Below, in pieces: positions 45,028 to 56,008 of a DNA stretch of 64,000 bases; the stretch's first letter is position 1; every line of letters begins with the position of its first letter. The notes under the pieces were generated by a model. The model had not been told where the DNA came from. It was given only the letters and a program-made list of their open reading frames with translations, and searched no databases. Source of the stretch: Isoetes taiwanensis (taxonomy: Eukaryota > Streptophyta > Lycopodiopsida > Isoetales > Isoetaceae). The position numbers and the translations under genes were made by a program. The DNA is taken from assembly GCA_021234155.1 (NCBI GenBank), contig JAJEKV010000080.1:482182-546181 (forward strand), in the 5' to 3' direction.

Positions 45028-45358
45028 TTTATTTTATTTTTTTTAACCAATAAATTGGCACATTAGGACAACGTCCTGTTATATCCTTGTCACATCTAGC
45101 TTTTGCCACCTCATGTATCCACACGACCCATACATGATCCCATGCACGCATGTGAATGGCCAAGATTGCTTCTTTAAAATTAAACAGTCAGGATTGAAAG
45201 TTGCAACCCCCCATGTAATAAATGAATGTCACATCAAATCATATGTATAGCTAGGATCCAACATCAATGCCACCCAAGCAAAACGAACGGCCAAGATCGA
45301 CATCTATATATAAAATGTCCACGATGCCCCAGCATGTGATATACGTTTATATATATTA

Positions 45359-45509
<151 letters not shown>

Positions 45510-45535
45510 ATCCTGAATTGGCCATTCATGAATAG

Positions 45536-46400
45536 CTCCAACATGCCACCTACGATGCACCACATGATTCACCACATGATTCACCAAATGCACCACATGA
45601 TTCACCACATCACCATTTGCATCACCAAACATGTTGGTCAATGAAAGTCAAACATGTAACAAAGGTCATGTAAAGGCTCAAGCATGTCAAGGTGGCTCAA
45701 ATATGCCACCTACCAACATGCCAAGGTGGCTCAAACATGCCACGTAAGCTCCAACATGCCACCTACGATGCACCACATGATTCACCACATGATTCACCAA
45801 ATGCACCACATGATTCACCACATGCACCATTTGCATCACCAAACATGTTGGTCAATGAAAGTCAAACATGTAACAAAGGTCATGTAAAGGCTCAAGCATG
45901 CCAAGGTGGCTCAAATATGCCACCTAGGCTCCAACATGCCAAGGTGGCTCAAACATGCCATGTAAGCTCCAACATGCCACCTACGATGCACCACATGATT
46001 CACCACATGATTCACCAAATGCACCTCATGATTCACCACATGCACCATTTGCATCACCAAACATGTTGGTCAATGAAAGTCAAACATGTAACAAAGGTCA
46101 TGTAAAGGCTCAAGCATGCCAAGGTGGCTCAAATATGCCACCTAGGCTCCAACATGCCAAGGTGGCTCAAACATGCCACGTAAGCTCCAACATGCCACCT
46201 ACGATGCACCACATGATTCACCAAATGCACCTCATGATTCACCACATGCACCATTTGCATCACCAAACATGTTGGTCAATGAAAGTCAAACATGCCACGT
46301 AAGCTCCAACATGCCACCTACGATTCACCACATGATTCACCACATGGTTCACCAAATGCACCACATGATTCACCACATGCACCATTTGCATCACCACATC
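45536..46400. repeat. 218-bp tandem satellite, about four copies
   Basis: The phrase acatgccacctacgatgcac occurs at 45,541, 45,754, 45,972 and 46,190, and a variant (with gattcacc) at 46,309. Spacings are 213, 218, 218 and 119. Each unit contains a sub-array of caccacatgattcaccaaatg and a non-repeated part (tgttggtcaatgaaagtcaa, ccaaggtggctcaaa). The last unit is a shortened deletion form. Open frames rich in His/Met across it are by-products. Confidence 0.9.
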
Positions 46401-46682
46401 TATCATCACGACATGTAACACCACATTGTCATGAATCTTTGAATACATCAATTTCTTCTGGAGATTTGAACTCCACCAGAGTGTTGCTCTGGTCAGCTAG
46501 AAAAGTCTATTGTATACAATAGTATACAACAATGTACATTAGAGTGTCAATGAAAGAATAGGTTACAAGAATAACCTCTTTGGTTACAATAATACAAACA
46601 TGTGATTACAAGTAAAGATCTATTGATCCGTCAACCTCAAACTTCATTACTACAAAGAATCGTGGCTTCACAACATCAATCA

Positions 46683-47298
46683 TCATTCCAGCAAGCGTGT
46701 CCAACAACCAAGAACTAGAAATTGGTACACCTCGCAACAAACATATCGGGCCTCACATTGGATGAGTAATACCTTCAAATTTACGAACTCACCTTGCATT
46801 GGGATAGTATGTCCAAGTCTCGCATTACTGCAGCCACAACTTTCTTTACAAAGACACATATAGCAGGACCACACGCACCAAGCAATCGACCGAGTGGGGA
46901 ACTTGTAATTTTCTTGTGGCGCTGACTTTATGGTGCTTTGGGAATTTTGTGTTTGCATCTTCAACAAAACTCATGATGTGCTCGGAGCCCTTGTACATTT
47001 CTAGGTCATCCAAAATGGTACACACCGGGCCGACATTTAACCGGCTGACCTCCAAGACCTACAATGACATACATTGTCCGGAAGGTCGGGCCGATAACAT
47101 CTTTGGCAGAATGGTACATTCAAATTGCAAGTTGAGGGTGCAAATGTTTGTCCTTTGAAGCAAGCTCGTTCGACAGTAATGTGTAAATGAGCGGATCCAT
47201 GAAATGGAACCTCTGTTCCATGTCATGCTTGATGCAGAATTGGTGCATACACCTGCCAAAGTCCAAGGTCTGGTAAAACAAGATGATTTAAGAAACAA
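46683..47298 (-). pseudogene. decayed coding remnant, unrecognised
   Basis: One minus frame is open from 47,298 to 46,846 except for a single stop near 47,059. It includes NLQFECTILPKMLSARPSGQ and LNVGPVCTILDDLEMYKGSE. The length of near-open frame suggests former coding sequence, but no domain is recognised. Confidence 0.25.
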
Positions 47299-47793
47299 CG
47301 AGAAGACTTCAAATCTAGAGTTGTTTATATTAAATTACTAACCTCATGAAGAAATGGACTATCACATCGAACCAATCCCTACTTTTCTCCAATATTACGA
47401 TTGCCTCTTGATCAAGCACAAGAGGCTCCTGTCATCCTTTAAACACTTCAAGTGGCAAGTGTTACGGTGGGATGTGCGCTTTTAACATCTGTAGTCCTCG
47501 TCTTTGGTGGTGTAAGTTTACATTCAAGCAAATGGAAGATCATTGAAAACCTTGAGGAACATTGAAATAGCCAAGAAATGAACAATTGAAGTAAAACTTT
47601 GTTTATATTAAAAAGTCAAGAGAGGTTACATCATATACACAATAATACTATTTCTAGGCTTTAGTTCTATGTTTTTTCATCATATTAATACAAATTTGAC
47701 TCTCGATTGTCAAACATATTGACATTTTGTTGCTTTTCGACATAACTTTGCACATTCCCCGCCTTCAAAGAACCCCGAAGCCAAACCTTTAGA

Positions 47794-48980
47794 TCATTCA
47801 TGAGGAAATTGCCATCTACTCTGGCCGAGGGGCTCCAATTTGTTTGGACAGATCATGGTGTTTGGGCGATTGAGGTACCCTTTGTATCTGCTGTCATCAA
47901 TGAGAAGCACGTTCTCTTTTGTGAAACCTGGAAATTCGTCGTAGACCTTTTTCAGGTGCTTCAAAAAAATTGGCTTTTTACTGTTAAATAAATTTGTGTT
48001 GGTACAGTGATCCTGACTCCATATGAACTTGAATTTGTCCTTGTGTTTCATCAATGCTCCCTTAACTATGACTCTCAAGTTTTGAGCCTGCAGGCTGGAC
48101 CAAAGTGCTATATGAAAATTCTGACTGCACCAATCTATGAACTCGGCCCAGCCTGGTCTAGTTACTACCCACTTGGTTCTGTTAAGTGTGATCAACTTAA
48201 CATCATCTTCTTTGGCAGTGGGTATGGACTCACTCTTGTCATAGCTTCTACCCAGAACTCCATTGTAGTAAAAAACAAGCAGGATTGGGCTTAACCTTGT
48301 AGTCTTCTGCATGGACAGAGTTGGTGCAGGGCTGGAAACTTCTGCTTCAGCATTTCTTGGTGCAGGGCTGGAAACTTCTGCTTCAGCATCTATTCGTGCA
48401 GGGATGGAAACTTCTGCTTCAGAATGTCTTGGAGGTGTCTTTTGCTTGGAATTCTGCTCTTGCTTTTTCTCTGAGACACTTCCAGCTGCAAAAATTTAAC
48501 AGATTCGGTAACTATATGGGTCAAATTAAAAAGAAGACAGGCACAAAAGGTTGGAAGTTACCTTGTGACTTACATTCACGAAACGATTTGTTCAGATCAT
48601 AACCTGATGCATCTGCTGATTTGGCAGATTGGTGTGGAGCATGACTTAATGCATCTGTTGATCTGGCAGATTCTTGTCCAGTTGGAGCACCTACTGGAGC
48701 TTGACTTGATGCACCCTACTTGATTTGTTGACATCTACCGATTTGTCCGACTTCCCGTAACTCGATGCATCTTCCGATTTGCCCAAGTTTCTATCTCGTG
48801 GTCTAATGCTTTCGAAGGGGTGCGAGTGTCTTGTCCCCCTAACTGACCACATTGTACATCTATATCTACAAAGTAGGGATGAAGAAGTAAGCTACATATC
48901 CCAATTGCATCAAACAAGACTTGGTTACCTTTGAGGGTAGAAAATAATTCCCTTTTTGGTGTGCTAGATGGACTCACATA
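47794..48980 (-). pseudogene. FCP1/NIF-type HAD phosphatase-like gene, nucleophile lost
   Basis: The last exon (47,794-48,489, acceptor TTTTTGCAG) encodes an N-terminal run of three AEAEVSSPAP-type repeats and then the HAD domain: LLVFYYNGVLG (motif I), RPGWAEFIDWCSQNFHIALW (motif II with WSS), KENVLLIDDSRYKGYLNRP (motif III/IV DDS). Plant FCP1-like proteins have hhhDLNG at motif I; here the nucleophile Asp is Tyr, so no phosphatase activity is expected. An upstream exon (48,562-48,865, good donor) has repeated KSADASGYDLNKS-type phrases and a frameshift near 48,713; a third piece (from 48,931) reads STPKRELFSTLK before a donor. Classified as a pseudogene, though the last exon alone is intact. 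Confidence 0.7.
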
Positions 48981-49110
48981 GTCATTGCCACCCGGTATGA
49001 ACCGTTAGACTGAATTAGTAAACGGCACCATGCTCTGCAAACCTGGAATTGAATCACAATTGATTGTAACTATGCTTTGGTTTTTTTAACTAAGCTCCAG
49101 ACTTTTTTAC

Positions 49111-49217
49111 TCTCTTTACGATGTTCCTGTTTTTATATATCTAAAGTGTCCCCTAAAATGAGGCGGCGATCTCATCGGGGGCACTTTAGATACAAAAAAA
49201 CAGAGAAGCAAAAGAGA
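49111..49217. repeat. hairpin element A (MITE-like)
   Basis: Arms tatctaaagtgtcccc (about 49,137-49,152) and ggggcactttagata (about 49,177-49,191) pair almost perfectly. The flanks ctctttacgatgttcctg and cagagaagcaaaagaga extend the stem with mismatches, and the loop contains gaggcggcgatctcatc. Related to element B next to it. Confidence 0.7.
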
Positions 49218-49254
49218 CTAAGCCAGCCAGGGATCTTGTTTTATGTCGGGCTTA

Positions 49255-49355
49255 CTCCTTTTCGAAGTTTCTGCTTGAGGTATCTAATTCGCCACCTGAG
49301 TGAGCGATGTCATCCTAGGGGGCAAATTAGATACGATAAACAGAAAACGAAGGAG
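49255..49355. repeat. hairpin element B (MITE-like)
   Basis: Arms gtatctaattcgcc and ggcaaattagatac, extended by ctccttttcgaagtttctg and cagaaaacgaaggag. The loop gagtgagcgatgtcatcc is clearly related to the loop of element A. Both are followed by actaagccag. The pair looks like a tandemly duplicated fold-back element. Confidence 0.7.
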
Positions 49356-49383
49356 ACTAAGCCAGGCTTACTCTCTTTTCGAG

Positions 49384-50165
49384 CTACCTATAAGTGCTCA
49401 CCGTAAGTGCCTCAAGAGCTTGAAGTTGCTTTTGATCCTCCCTACTCACACCTAAGGCTTGTACCCATCTTTGTAGAAAATTCATGACAGCAATTCTCAA
49501 TGCAATGGTGATTACAAATCCCCGCAAATTTGTCAATGAGAATACAATTATACTAAGCACCAGGGGAATTTTGTTATGAAGTACCTCAAGAGGTCGAAAG
49601 GACATGGAAGATGGTATTGGTGACCCGATTCAAACAATCAAAGTTGGTAGTGGTTTCCCCATCCCTTTGGAGGATCTTGCCACAGAATGGACAAAACCAC
49701 TACCATAATCTTCAAAACCTTATCAAGGTCCGGAAGTAGTGGATCCAAGACAAATAAAGGAAGACGGTCCTTGCAAGACGAAACCTCTCTAACCTTGGTT
49801 CTAGCACTTTCAATCTTTGTTGGTTCCGCTTTCCCCGGGCGGCCACAGATTAAGCTCCTCGATTTTTGTCCGCTCAAGTTCGGTAATAGTTCCTTCATTT
49901 CGACCTCAGTATCTTGGCATATAGCCCTAAGAATCCTCGACGCGACTTGGTTTATCCTTAATCATTCCTTCCCATTTTTTAAATCTTTATTCATGGAACT
50001 CAAGTTCTTTGAACCTTCATTTGTAGCACTGCAGGCTTTGATCACAAGTTTGCAACCTTGCCTTATTAATGAATCACTTCGATCTTGTAGAGTTGATCCA
50101 TTCTCCCGATTGTCTGTTGAATTCATCCGAAAGTAATCCAAGGTTAGTACCACATGACACAACAA
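49384..50165 (-). pseudogene. unrecognised gene fragment, two or more exons
   Basis: A minus frame from 50,165 to 49,638 is open apart from one TGA at 49,962-49,964 (probably a mutated TGG). It reads RSDSLIRQGCKLVIKACSAT, then SLICGRPGKAEPTKIESAR and LPLFVLDPLLPDLDKVLKIM. A further exon (about 49,510-49,405) reads FLQRWVQALGVSREDQKQLQ before a donor (TTACG|GTGAGC). Family unknown. It lies just downstream, on the same strand, of the unrecognised ORFs at 50.9-52.9 kb and could be part of the same unit. Confidence 0.35.
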
Positions 50166-50720
50166 GGCACCACTTTACACACCACAAATTCCATCATGAC
50201 AAACTTTGCACCACAAATGGCGTCATATTCACCACATGTGGTGTGGCATGTGGCACCAAACTGGTGCCACATGCCACACCACATATGGCACCACAATGCA
50301 CCCAAGGCACCACATATGGCAATCCATTACTTCGCACCACAAATGGCGTCAAAGACACCACATGTGGTGCAAAATGTGGATCCATAGTGGTGCCACATTA
50401 GACACCACATGTGGCACCACAATGCCGTAAGGCACCACATCCGCAGCATCCACCACCCCATATGTGGCGGATAGCGTGGTGCAATATTTAGCGCAAAGCT
50501 AGATTGGCACCACATATGGCGCATAATCCACCATTCACAAGTATCACCATATCTAACATCACATATGACACTAAGTATAGAAACATATGGAAGCCAATTC
50601 ACTATTCAGATAAGGTACCACGTTTGGTACTATATGTGACACTACATATGCTACAAACTACATTATTAACATATAATTGGCACCATATGACTGTCCTGTA
50701 ACACATTTGGAGCTACATAC
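50150..50720. repeat. degenerate CACCACATATGGC array
   Basis: Variants of caccacatatggc and caccacatgtggtg recur every 12-30 bp over about 0.5 kb, becoming sparse towards 50,720. Because the core CCACATATGG is nearly self-complementary, many short hairpins are possible and frames open on both strands. Confidence 0.8.
50238..50282. other. perfect 21-bp inverted repeat with 3-nt loop
   Basis: The arm at 50,238-50,258 (gtggtgtggcatgtggcacc plus a) is the exact reverse complement of 50,262-50,282, with loop aac. Pairing continues outward for six more bases with one mismatch. Part of the surrounding array but far more perfect than its neighbours. Confidence 0.9.
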
Positions 50721-50945
50721 TCGTGGAACTGAAATTATCCACCACAACTCGAAACTAGCAAAGACAAATTTCCTACACATAACTTACAACACACCCAAAT
50801 GAAGAAGTAAGTGGTGTACCGATTGTTCAAGCTTGCTAGACCTAACGGAAAATAACAGGTTCAATATTAAATTGCATCATATGGTGGTTCCGGAAGAAGA
50901 GGGTTGAAAAGTACCTATTTTTTTTGATTTTCCCCGAGATTCTTC

Positions 50946-51260
50946 TTACACGACTTGAGGAGGCTTGAATTGTGGCCTAGTCATTTCAAGAGAGGAAGCA
51001 TCATCCGTGGGGTTGCTCGCTTCCTCACTATTTGAAATGATTGCATGCTTCCTCTTACGTTGGGACGGAGAGGCTTCAGACCCTTTTTCTCTTAACTGTT
51101 GCCAGAAACTCAACCAATTTATTTCTTTTCCTTTTGTGTGAAGGTAATACGCAACAGCCATAGTCTGTGAGGCCATGCCTCCCCAGGCACACTTCCCGCT
51201 TTGTGATTTTTTGTAAAGGCACATATATTCATTATACCTCTCCTTGCTCATATTCTTCAA
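50946..51260 (-). CDS. 104-codon ORF, unrecognised, basic/Ser-rich tail
   Basis: Reads KSQSGKCAWGGMASQTMAVA, then YYLHTKGKEINWLSFWQQLR and a tail with PSQRKRKHAI (possible nuclear localisation signal). The segment AVAYYLHTKGKEI resembles AVAIYLYQKGQTQI of the 52.3-52.7 kb ORF, so both may belong to one family. No known domain. Could be an exon of a larger minus-strand gene. Confidence 0.35.
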   Translation of the reverse strand: MKNMSKERYNEYMCLYKKSQSGKCAWGGMASQTMAVAYYLHTKGKEINWLSFWQQLREKGSEASPSQRKRKHAIISNSEEASNPTDDASSLEMTRPQFKPPQVV

Positions 51261-51580
51261 CCCGCATGATGAACAATATTCTAAACAACGAGAGAATCAT
51301 GGGCATCCCCGAATCTAGAATGCAACCCACCTGTAAGTGGATTTTCCTAATACTTTCGGTCCCCAAACAGACTCGATTTCTTCTTGTGTGGCGTAATGCT
51401 TTTCTTGCCTGTACATTTCCTTGTAGGTGTATCCCGTGGCATTCAAGTCCGGTATGATCAGAGCCATTTCGTGATCGATCTTCTTGCCGTAAATCAGAAA
51501 TGGTCTTGCTTGGGATTAAGGGAGCATGATCGAGTTTTTGAGGAAAATGAAAAATTGAGAATCGAAATGGTCTTTACGGA

Positions 51581-52874
51581 TTAAGGAGCGTGATCGAGTT
51601 TTTGAGGGAAAATGATCGGTAATGCGTTCTTTGAATAAGCCTGAATAAGACTGAAAGGACAAAATTTTGAATAAGTAATCATGTGTATTTTTGAAAAAAT
51701 AACTCCCTCTCCCACTACAAATTCGGTAGTTCCCACCACACTTAGCACCCAAAAATGTGGTGCTAAAATGCACGTTTTTGTTCCACTACAACATGCTTTC
51801 ACCCCCATGCCTTCTATGAAGTCCCGGTGCACTAATTTGCTCAGGTTGATGCTGCCTCCATGCTGCCCTGGTGCCGATGCCGATGTGCTAGGTAAGAGTG
51901 CTGATGTTGACTTTCCCTTGATGCCCATGCGCTCTTGGATTGCTAGGAACTCTTCTTCTAACGGCAATTCCCTCGTGGCCATCATCTGTCTGATGCTGGA
52001 GTAAGCCTCAATGTCCGATGACGTCTCGCCGGTGTATGTTCTGGCTTCCCTTATGCTAATGGGAAAGTCCTGAGTTTCTCTATCGATGAAGTCGTCGAGG
52101 TCAGGGTCTTGCCGTAGGAGATGCAGAATCCCTGTCTCGGCACTCTGGGAGATTTTTAATATCATGGAGGCTTAAATATGCCTCTCCTTCTATGAACACT
52201 GGGGTCAACCTTGTGATTCCTTGCCCAAGTGTGTGGGGCTCTTCTTGTTGCTCTGAGTCCTTCTTCAAAACTTTGGAGCTGCTGCTCTGCCTACTGCCTC
52301 TCCTGCTCTAGGTCGATGTCTTCTGAATCCGACCCGTGTCCTTCTTCTTCTTCTTCTTCTTCCTCCTCCTCGTACTCGAGGCGCATCCTCTCCTCTTCTG
52401 CTGGTGCCATGGCCATGGGTTCAACTTCTAAGGGCTGCACTGATGGTTCTCCTATCTGGGTTTGGCCCTTCTGATATAGGTAAATAGCTACTGCTGCTGT
52501 ATAAGAAAAGTACCTCCTCCTCTTGACAGAGATAGACATGTAATTGGGTAGGTGAACTACTTTGTTCTCTAGGTACTTGTCTATGTTTGGGATGTCATGC
52601 AGAGCTGACTTAAGGGCCATGCTGGGGGCAAAATATCCTATGAAAGGTGGGAGTTCTACCAAGGATGGTCATATCCTGGCATGGAACTTAGACATAATTT
52701 CTTGGTAAAAAGGGGTGGCATTGATGGTGGTTTCCACATCAAGCTCCTTCTGGAAGACAGCGAAGACGGAGTTGATGTCAGCTTCGGCCACATGCACTGT
52801 GGTGCTGTACCATCGCCCGAATGCAGTGGTTGCCATGGTCTATGAGCAGCTGGGGATATCAAACAGATAGGCAA
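51581..52874 (-). pseudogene. unrecognised gene with Glu-rich tract, frameshifted
   Basis: Successive minus-strand segments read through with few breaks: about 52,830-52,680 (VHVAEADINSVFAVFQKELD), a stop near 52,665, 52,662-52,291 (YFAPSMALKSALHDIPNIDK, YFSYTAAVAIYLYQKGQTQI, then EEEEEEEEEEGHGSDSEDID), a frame change near 52,200, then 52,165-51,581 (LRQDPDLDDFIDRETQDFPI, REARTYTGETSSDIEAYSSI). The consistent coding bias and acidic tract suggest a real protein once about 400 residues or more. No family recognised; could be a gag-like or a domesticated element protein. Confidence 0.4.
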
Positions 52875-53116
52875 GCACTTTAGGGGTCATTTAAGATCAT
52901 AAGCTCAGGGGAATTACCCATCAAATGGCAATATTTGACACCAAGTTATTCAAACGACGCTTTTTTTTATCCTCGACAGGCAGGTTGTATGTAGACTTAA
53001 CATCTAGATTAGAATGGCTAGCTAACTAACATAATGGCAATGTGTTAGATTGCATACCCTAGAATAACAATTGTTGTGTGCTTTATTTAGGTCCTATAGG
53101 AATTATTACTCATAGA

Positions 53117-54840
53117 GGATAGCCGGAATCGACGCCAGAATCTGTACTGTTGCTTTGTGGATTTTGCAAAGGCTTTTGACACAGTGCCTCGGGATAAGTT
53201 GTGGGACAGATTGAGACACCCCCGTCGACTTGCAGAATGCTATATACAGACTATACGAGGCTTGCTCCGGTCGTCTCACACTGTCGGGGGAGCCCGTTGT
53301 TAGTAGCATTGGGGTGCGCCAGGGCTGCCCTCTATCCCCGACGCTCTTCGGCTTGTACATTGACCAGCTAGAAGAATGGCTAGGCGAGCACCTGGGGAGG
53401 CCGGTTGATGCACCACATAATCCCGCAACTCATATATGCCGATGATGTTGACCTGCTCGCATATACCCGGGAGGACATGCAACGCCACCGGATGCTTTGG
53501 ACACTTTACGCCAATTCACCGACATGAGAGTTAACTTGGCCAAGACAAGGGTGTCTTCTGGTCCCATCATCCGGCACCCACGTCTTCTCTCATTCACTTA
53601 CCAGGGTAGTGGAGGTGGCTCGATCTTATAAGTATTGGGCATTGAGTTTTCTACTACCACACACCGGGATGCATCCATCGAGTTACGGGTCACTCCAGTC
53701 GGAAAGCCCCAGATGCAATGCAAAACAACAAATACAAGGCGAGTCAGTATGCATGGGGTCACCAGCACACTTGTTGAGTGGCCTTGGTTGAACCGGTCCT
53801 CCCTCTATGGGGCGTATGTGGGGGCCGGTGATATCCCTCACCACTTGGAACGATCTAGAGCGGTACATAAGGCTTTCTTGGCCGGGCACGGAGTGAAATC
53901 CACGGTCCCATATCGATCTTGCTCCAAGAGACAGGCTTCCTTCCATTCTGAGGAGGGCTGTGAACGCCACATTATTTACTTCGGAAGGTGGTGGCTATGG
54001 ATGAAGCCCGCTGCCCAACCTTGCTTTGCTTTGGCAAAGTGGCGATGGGCCCCAAACGACTCAAAGCCCTGCCGGAAAGACAAGCAAGCCCGGTGGTTCT
54101 CGCTATGGAATGTGCAGAGCACTGTGATGTGGACCCGTCTGCATACACCGGCGAACGCTGCGCCTTGAAGCAGTACTTGGATGCTTGCTTCATGGCCAAG
54201 CTTTGGGATGCAGAGGCCCTGTCACATGTCAAGGTGGCAAATTATCGACAGCAGGTTAATCCCATGCTCACGAGGGGCCCACACCACTACCTGCGCACCC
54301 ATCTACCCATGAAAAAGCGCAGGTGATTGCTTCCATTCAAGACAGTGCACACCACCTCCGCATTGAGACAGGGAGATGGATTCGGGAGCCGCGTGAGGAC
54401 AGAGTCTGTCAGTGCTGTCAACAGGGCGCCATTGAGGATGAAAGTCACGCCCTCCGGGCCCTATCAGGTGCACGAGCATATCCGGGGCTCGGATGCTCGG
54501 TTTAGTTGTGCCCCATCGGGCCTTGCATGAGCTAATCGAGCACGCGGCCTCTGAGGCTTGTTGGGATCGTACCTCAGGGAGGTAATGGATCGCGGACTCA
54601 ATTATGCCCCCGTCCGATATTAACCTCATTTGTATTTTGTGATTATGTATATAATCAGGCAAGATGTCAAAGATCCTTATTGCTACTAAGGTTTTTCCCG
54701 AAAACCCTTCTCGGGCGTGGGGTTTTAATCCGGGTAGTAATGTCACGCTGCTCTCTCTCTTTGTACTTGGGTCCCATAGGCCAGTTGGTCTCCGCGGACG
54801 ATAAAATCATATTCTATTCTATTCTATTCTATTCTTATTG
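53117..54840 (+). mobile_element. 5-prime-truncated LINE with (ATTCT)n tail
   Basis: Begins abruptly inside the RT domain. Peptides in changing frames: CFVDFAKAFDTVPRDKLWDR (about 53,150-53,215), VVSSIGVRQGCPLSPTLFGL (53,290-53,350), YADDVDLLAYTREDMQRH (about 53,437-53,490), and a C-terminal HHLRIETGRWIREPREDRVC then CCQQGAIEDESHA (54,350-54,450), a Cys/His-type motif seen at the end of this LINE clade. Ends with four ATTCT units at about 54,811-54,836. Several frameshifts; dead. Same clade as the 16-20 kb LINE. Confidence 0.85.
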
Positions 54841-55606
54841 AGAGGCTATCTTGCAGAGATTTTGAATAATTCATGCTTCGGATGTAAATATCCTAGCAAG
54901 AAATTTTAGAATATAGTTATATCTTTTAATATAATTTCATATTTGTTCACTCCATTAAAATTGTAAAATTTTTATAATGTTCTGCACCTTTTACCATTAT
55001 GCAACTTTGTTTTTTATCTTGTTTAATGGACATTCTTTGACACTATGCTAGTTAGTTTTTTCACAAATGACGTGGAATGGTTAAAAGTGGACAAATGGTG
55101 TGATTGCCTATAGATTAAGCTTGCTCACATTAAATTATATGAGCACATTAAAATGCACTTTGTCCCACATTGGACAAACAAAGATGGCATACCCCAATCC
55201 ATTCTATTAGACCATGAAATGGAATCTATGAATTAAAGTGTCAATCTTAAGGTGCCTCCCCCCTCACCCCCTCACCCCTTTTTGCTGAAGGACGTGACAG
55301 AAGGTGGTGGCAAAGACAGGAATAAAATCTTAGCGGATAAGCAGAGACCCACCGAGTGAAGCAACCTGCCAAAGCATAAGAGCGCACATTCAAATACATC
55401 TCAAAGATCAATCCTCTCTTATATGGAGCAAGTGAAGAACATTGGTACGACTTAACAATGTGACCTTGAACTTCTTGGAGAATACGGTTATCTGCCACAT
55501 CCAAACCTTTAAAGATTACCAGTCTTCGTCGTTTTCAAATAGTCCAACACAACCACCCTGCTGCAAGATGAAAAGCCTGGCTTTGTAATTCTGTCCAAGT
55601 ACTTGA

Positions 55607-56008
55607 CTAAATTGCCAAGAGCACTTGTTGAATTGTTAAGGAAGTTTGAAGAAGAGAGAACAACCAATCCCATACCTGTCTGAGGTGATCACACATAAAA
55701 AAGTAGTGTTCAATGATCTCAGATTTACGCTTACATACTGGACACTGATCTGATATTCTAGGGTTAAAGTCGTGGACAAGCACGTTAACCCGAAGACATC
55801 GATGAAGAATCTGCCACCAAAGAACTGCTATTTTAGGATGAAGTAGCTTATCCCATGCCCAAGACCACATATGCTGCCATTGAAGAGGAAGGAGTTGAAG
55901 GGGCCACTTATTAGAAGGAGGAAGAATATCAATATCAAGCAATAACTTATACATAGAGTTCACAAGTTTGCACTTCTTCACCGCCTCATGACAAATCCAT
56001 ATCAACAT
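55607..56008 (-). pseudogene. zf-RVT domain of the L1 LINE
   Basis: Reads SWAWDKLLHPKIAVLWWQIL, then CPVCKRKSEIIEHYFFMCDH and LRQVWDWLFSLL: the W/F-rich helix followed by CxxC...H...C of the plant zf-RVT domain at the LINE C-terminus. Upstream, 56,491-56,904 (FIWGGNEVGVVVKVAWSKCI) is the thumb/connector region. Confidence 0.85.

Noticed and set aside
45536-46400. CRISPR-like array
   Set aside because: Units are 218 bp with no short repeat/unique spacer structure, and this is plant nuclear DNA.
45684-46522. Overlapping ORFs of 67-137 codons rich in His, Met and Pro
   Set aside because: They follow the 218-bp satellite; the same peptide repeats in different frames and on both strands, so there is no coding evidence.
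46683-47298. Transposase or zinc-finger gene
   Set aside because: The near-open frame is noted as a remnant, but no catalytic or zinc motif supports a specific identity.
52229-52474. Plus-strand ORF with a poly-Ser run
   Set aside because: It is the antisense of the Glu-rich tract of the minus-strand frame, which has the better coding character.
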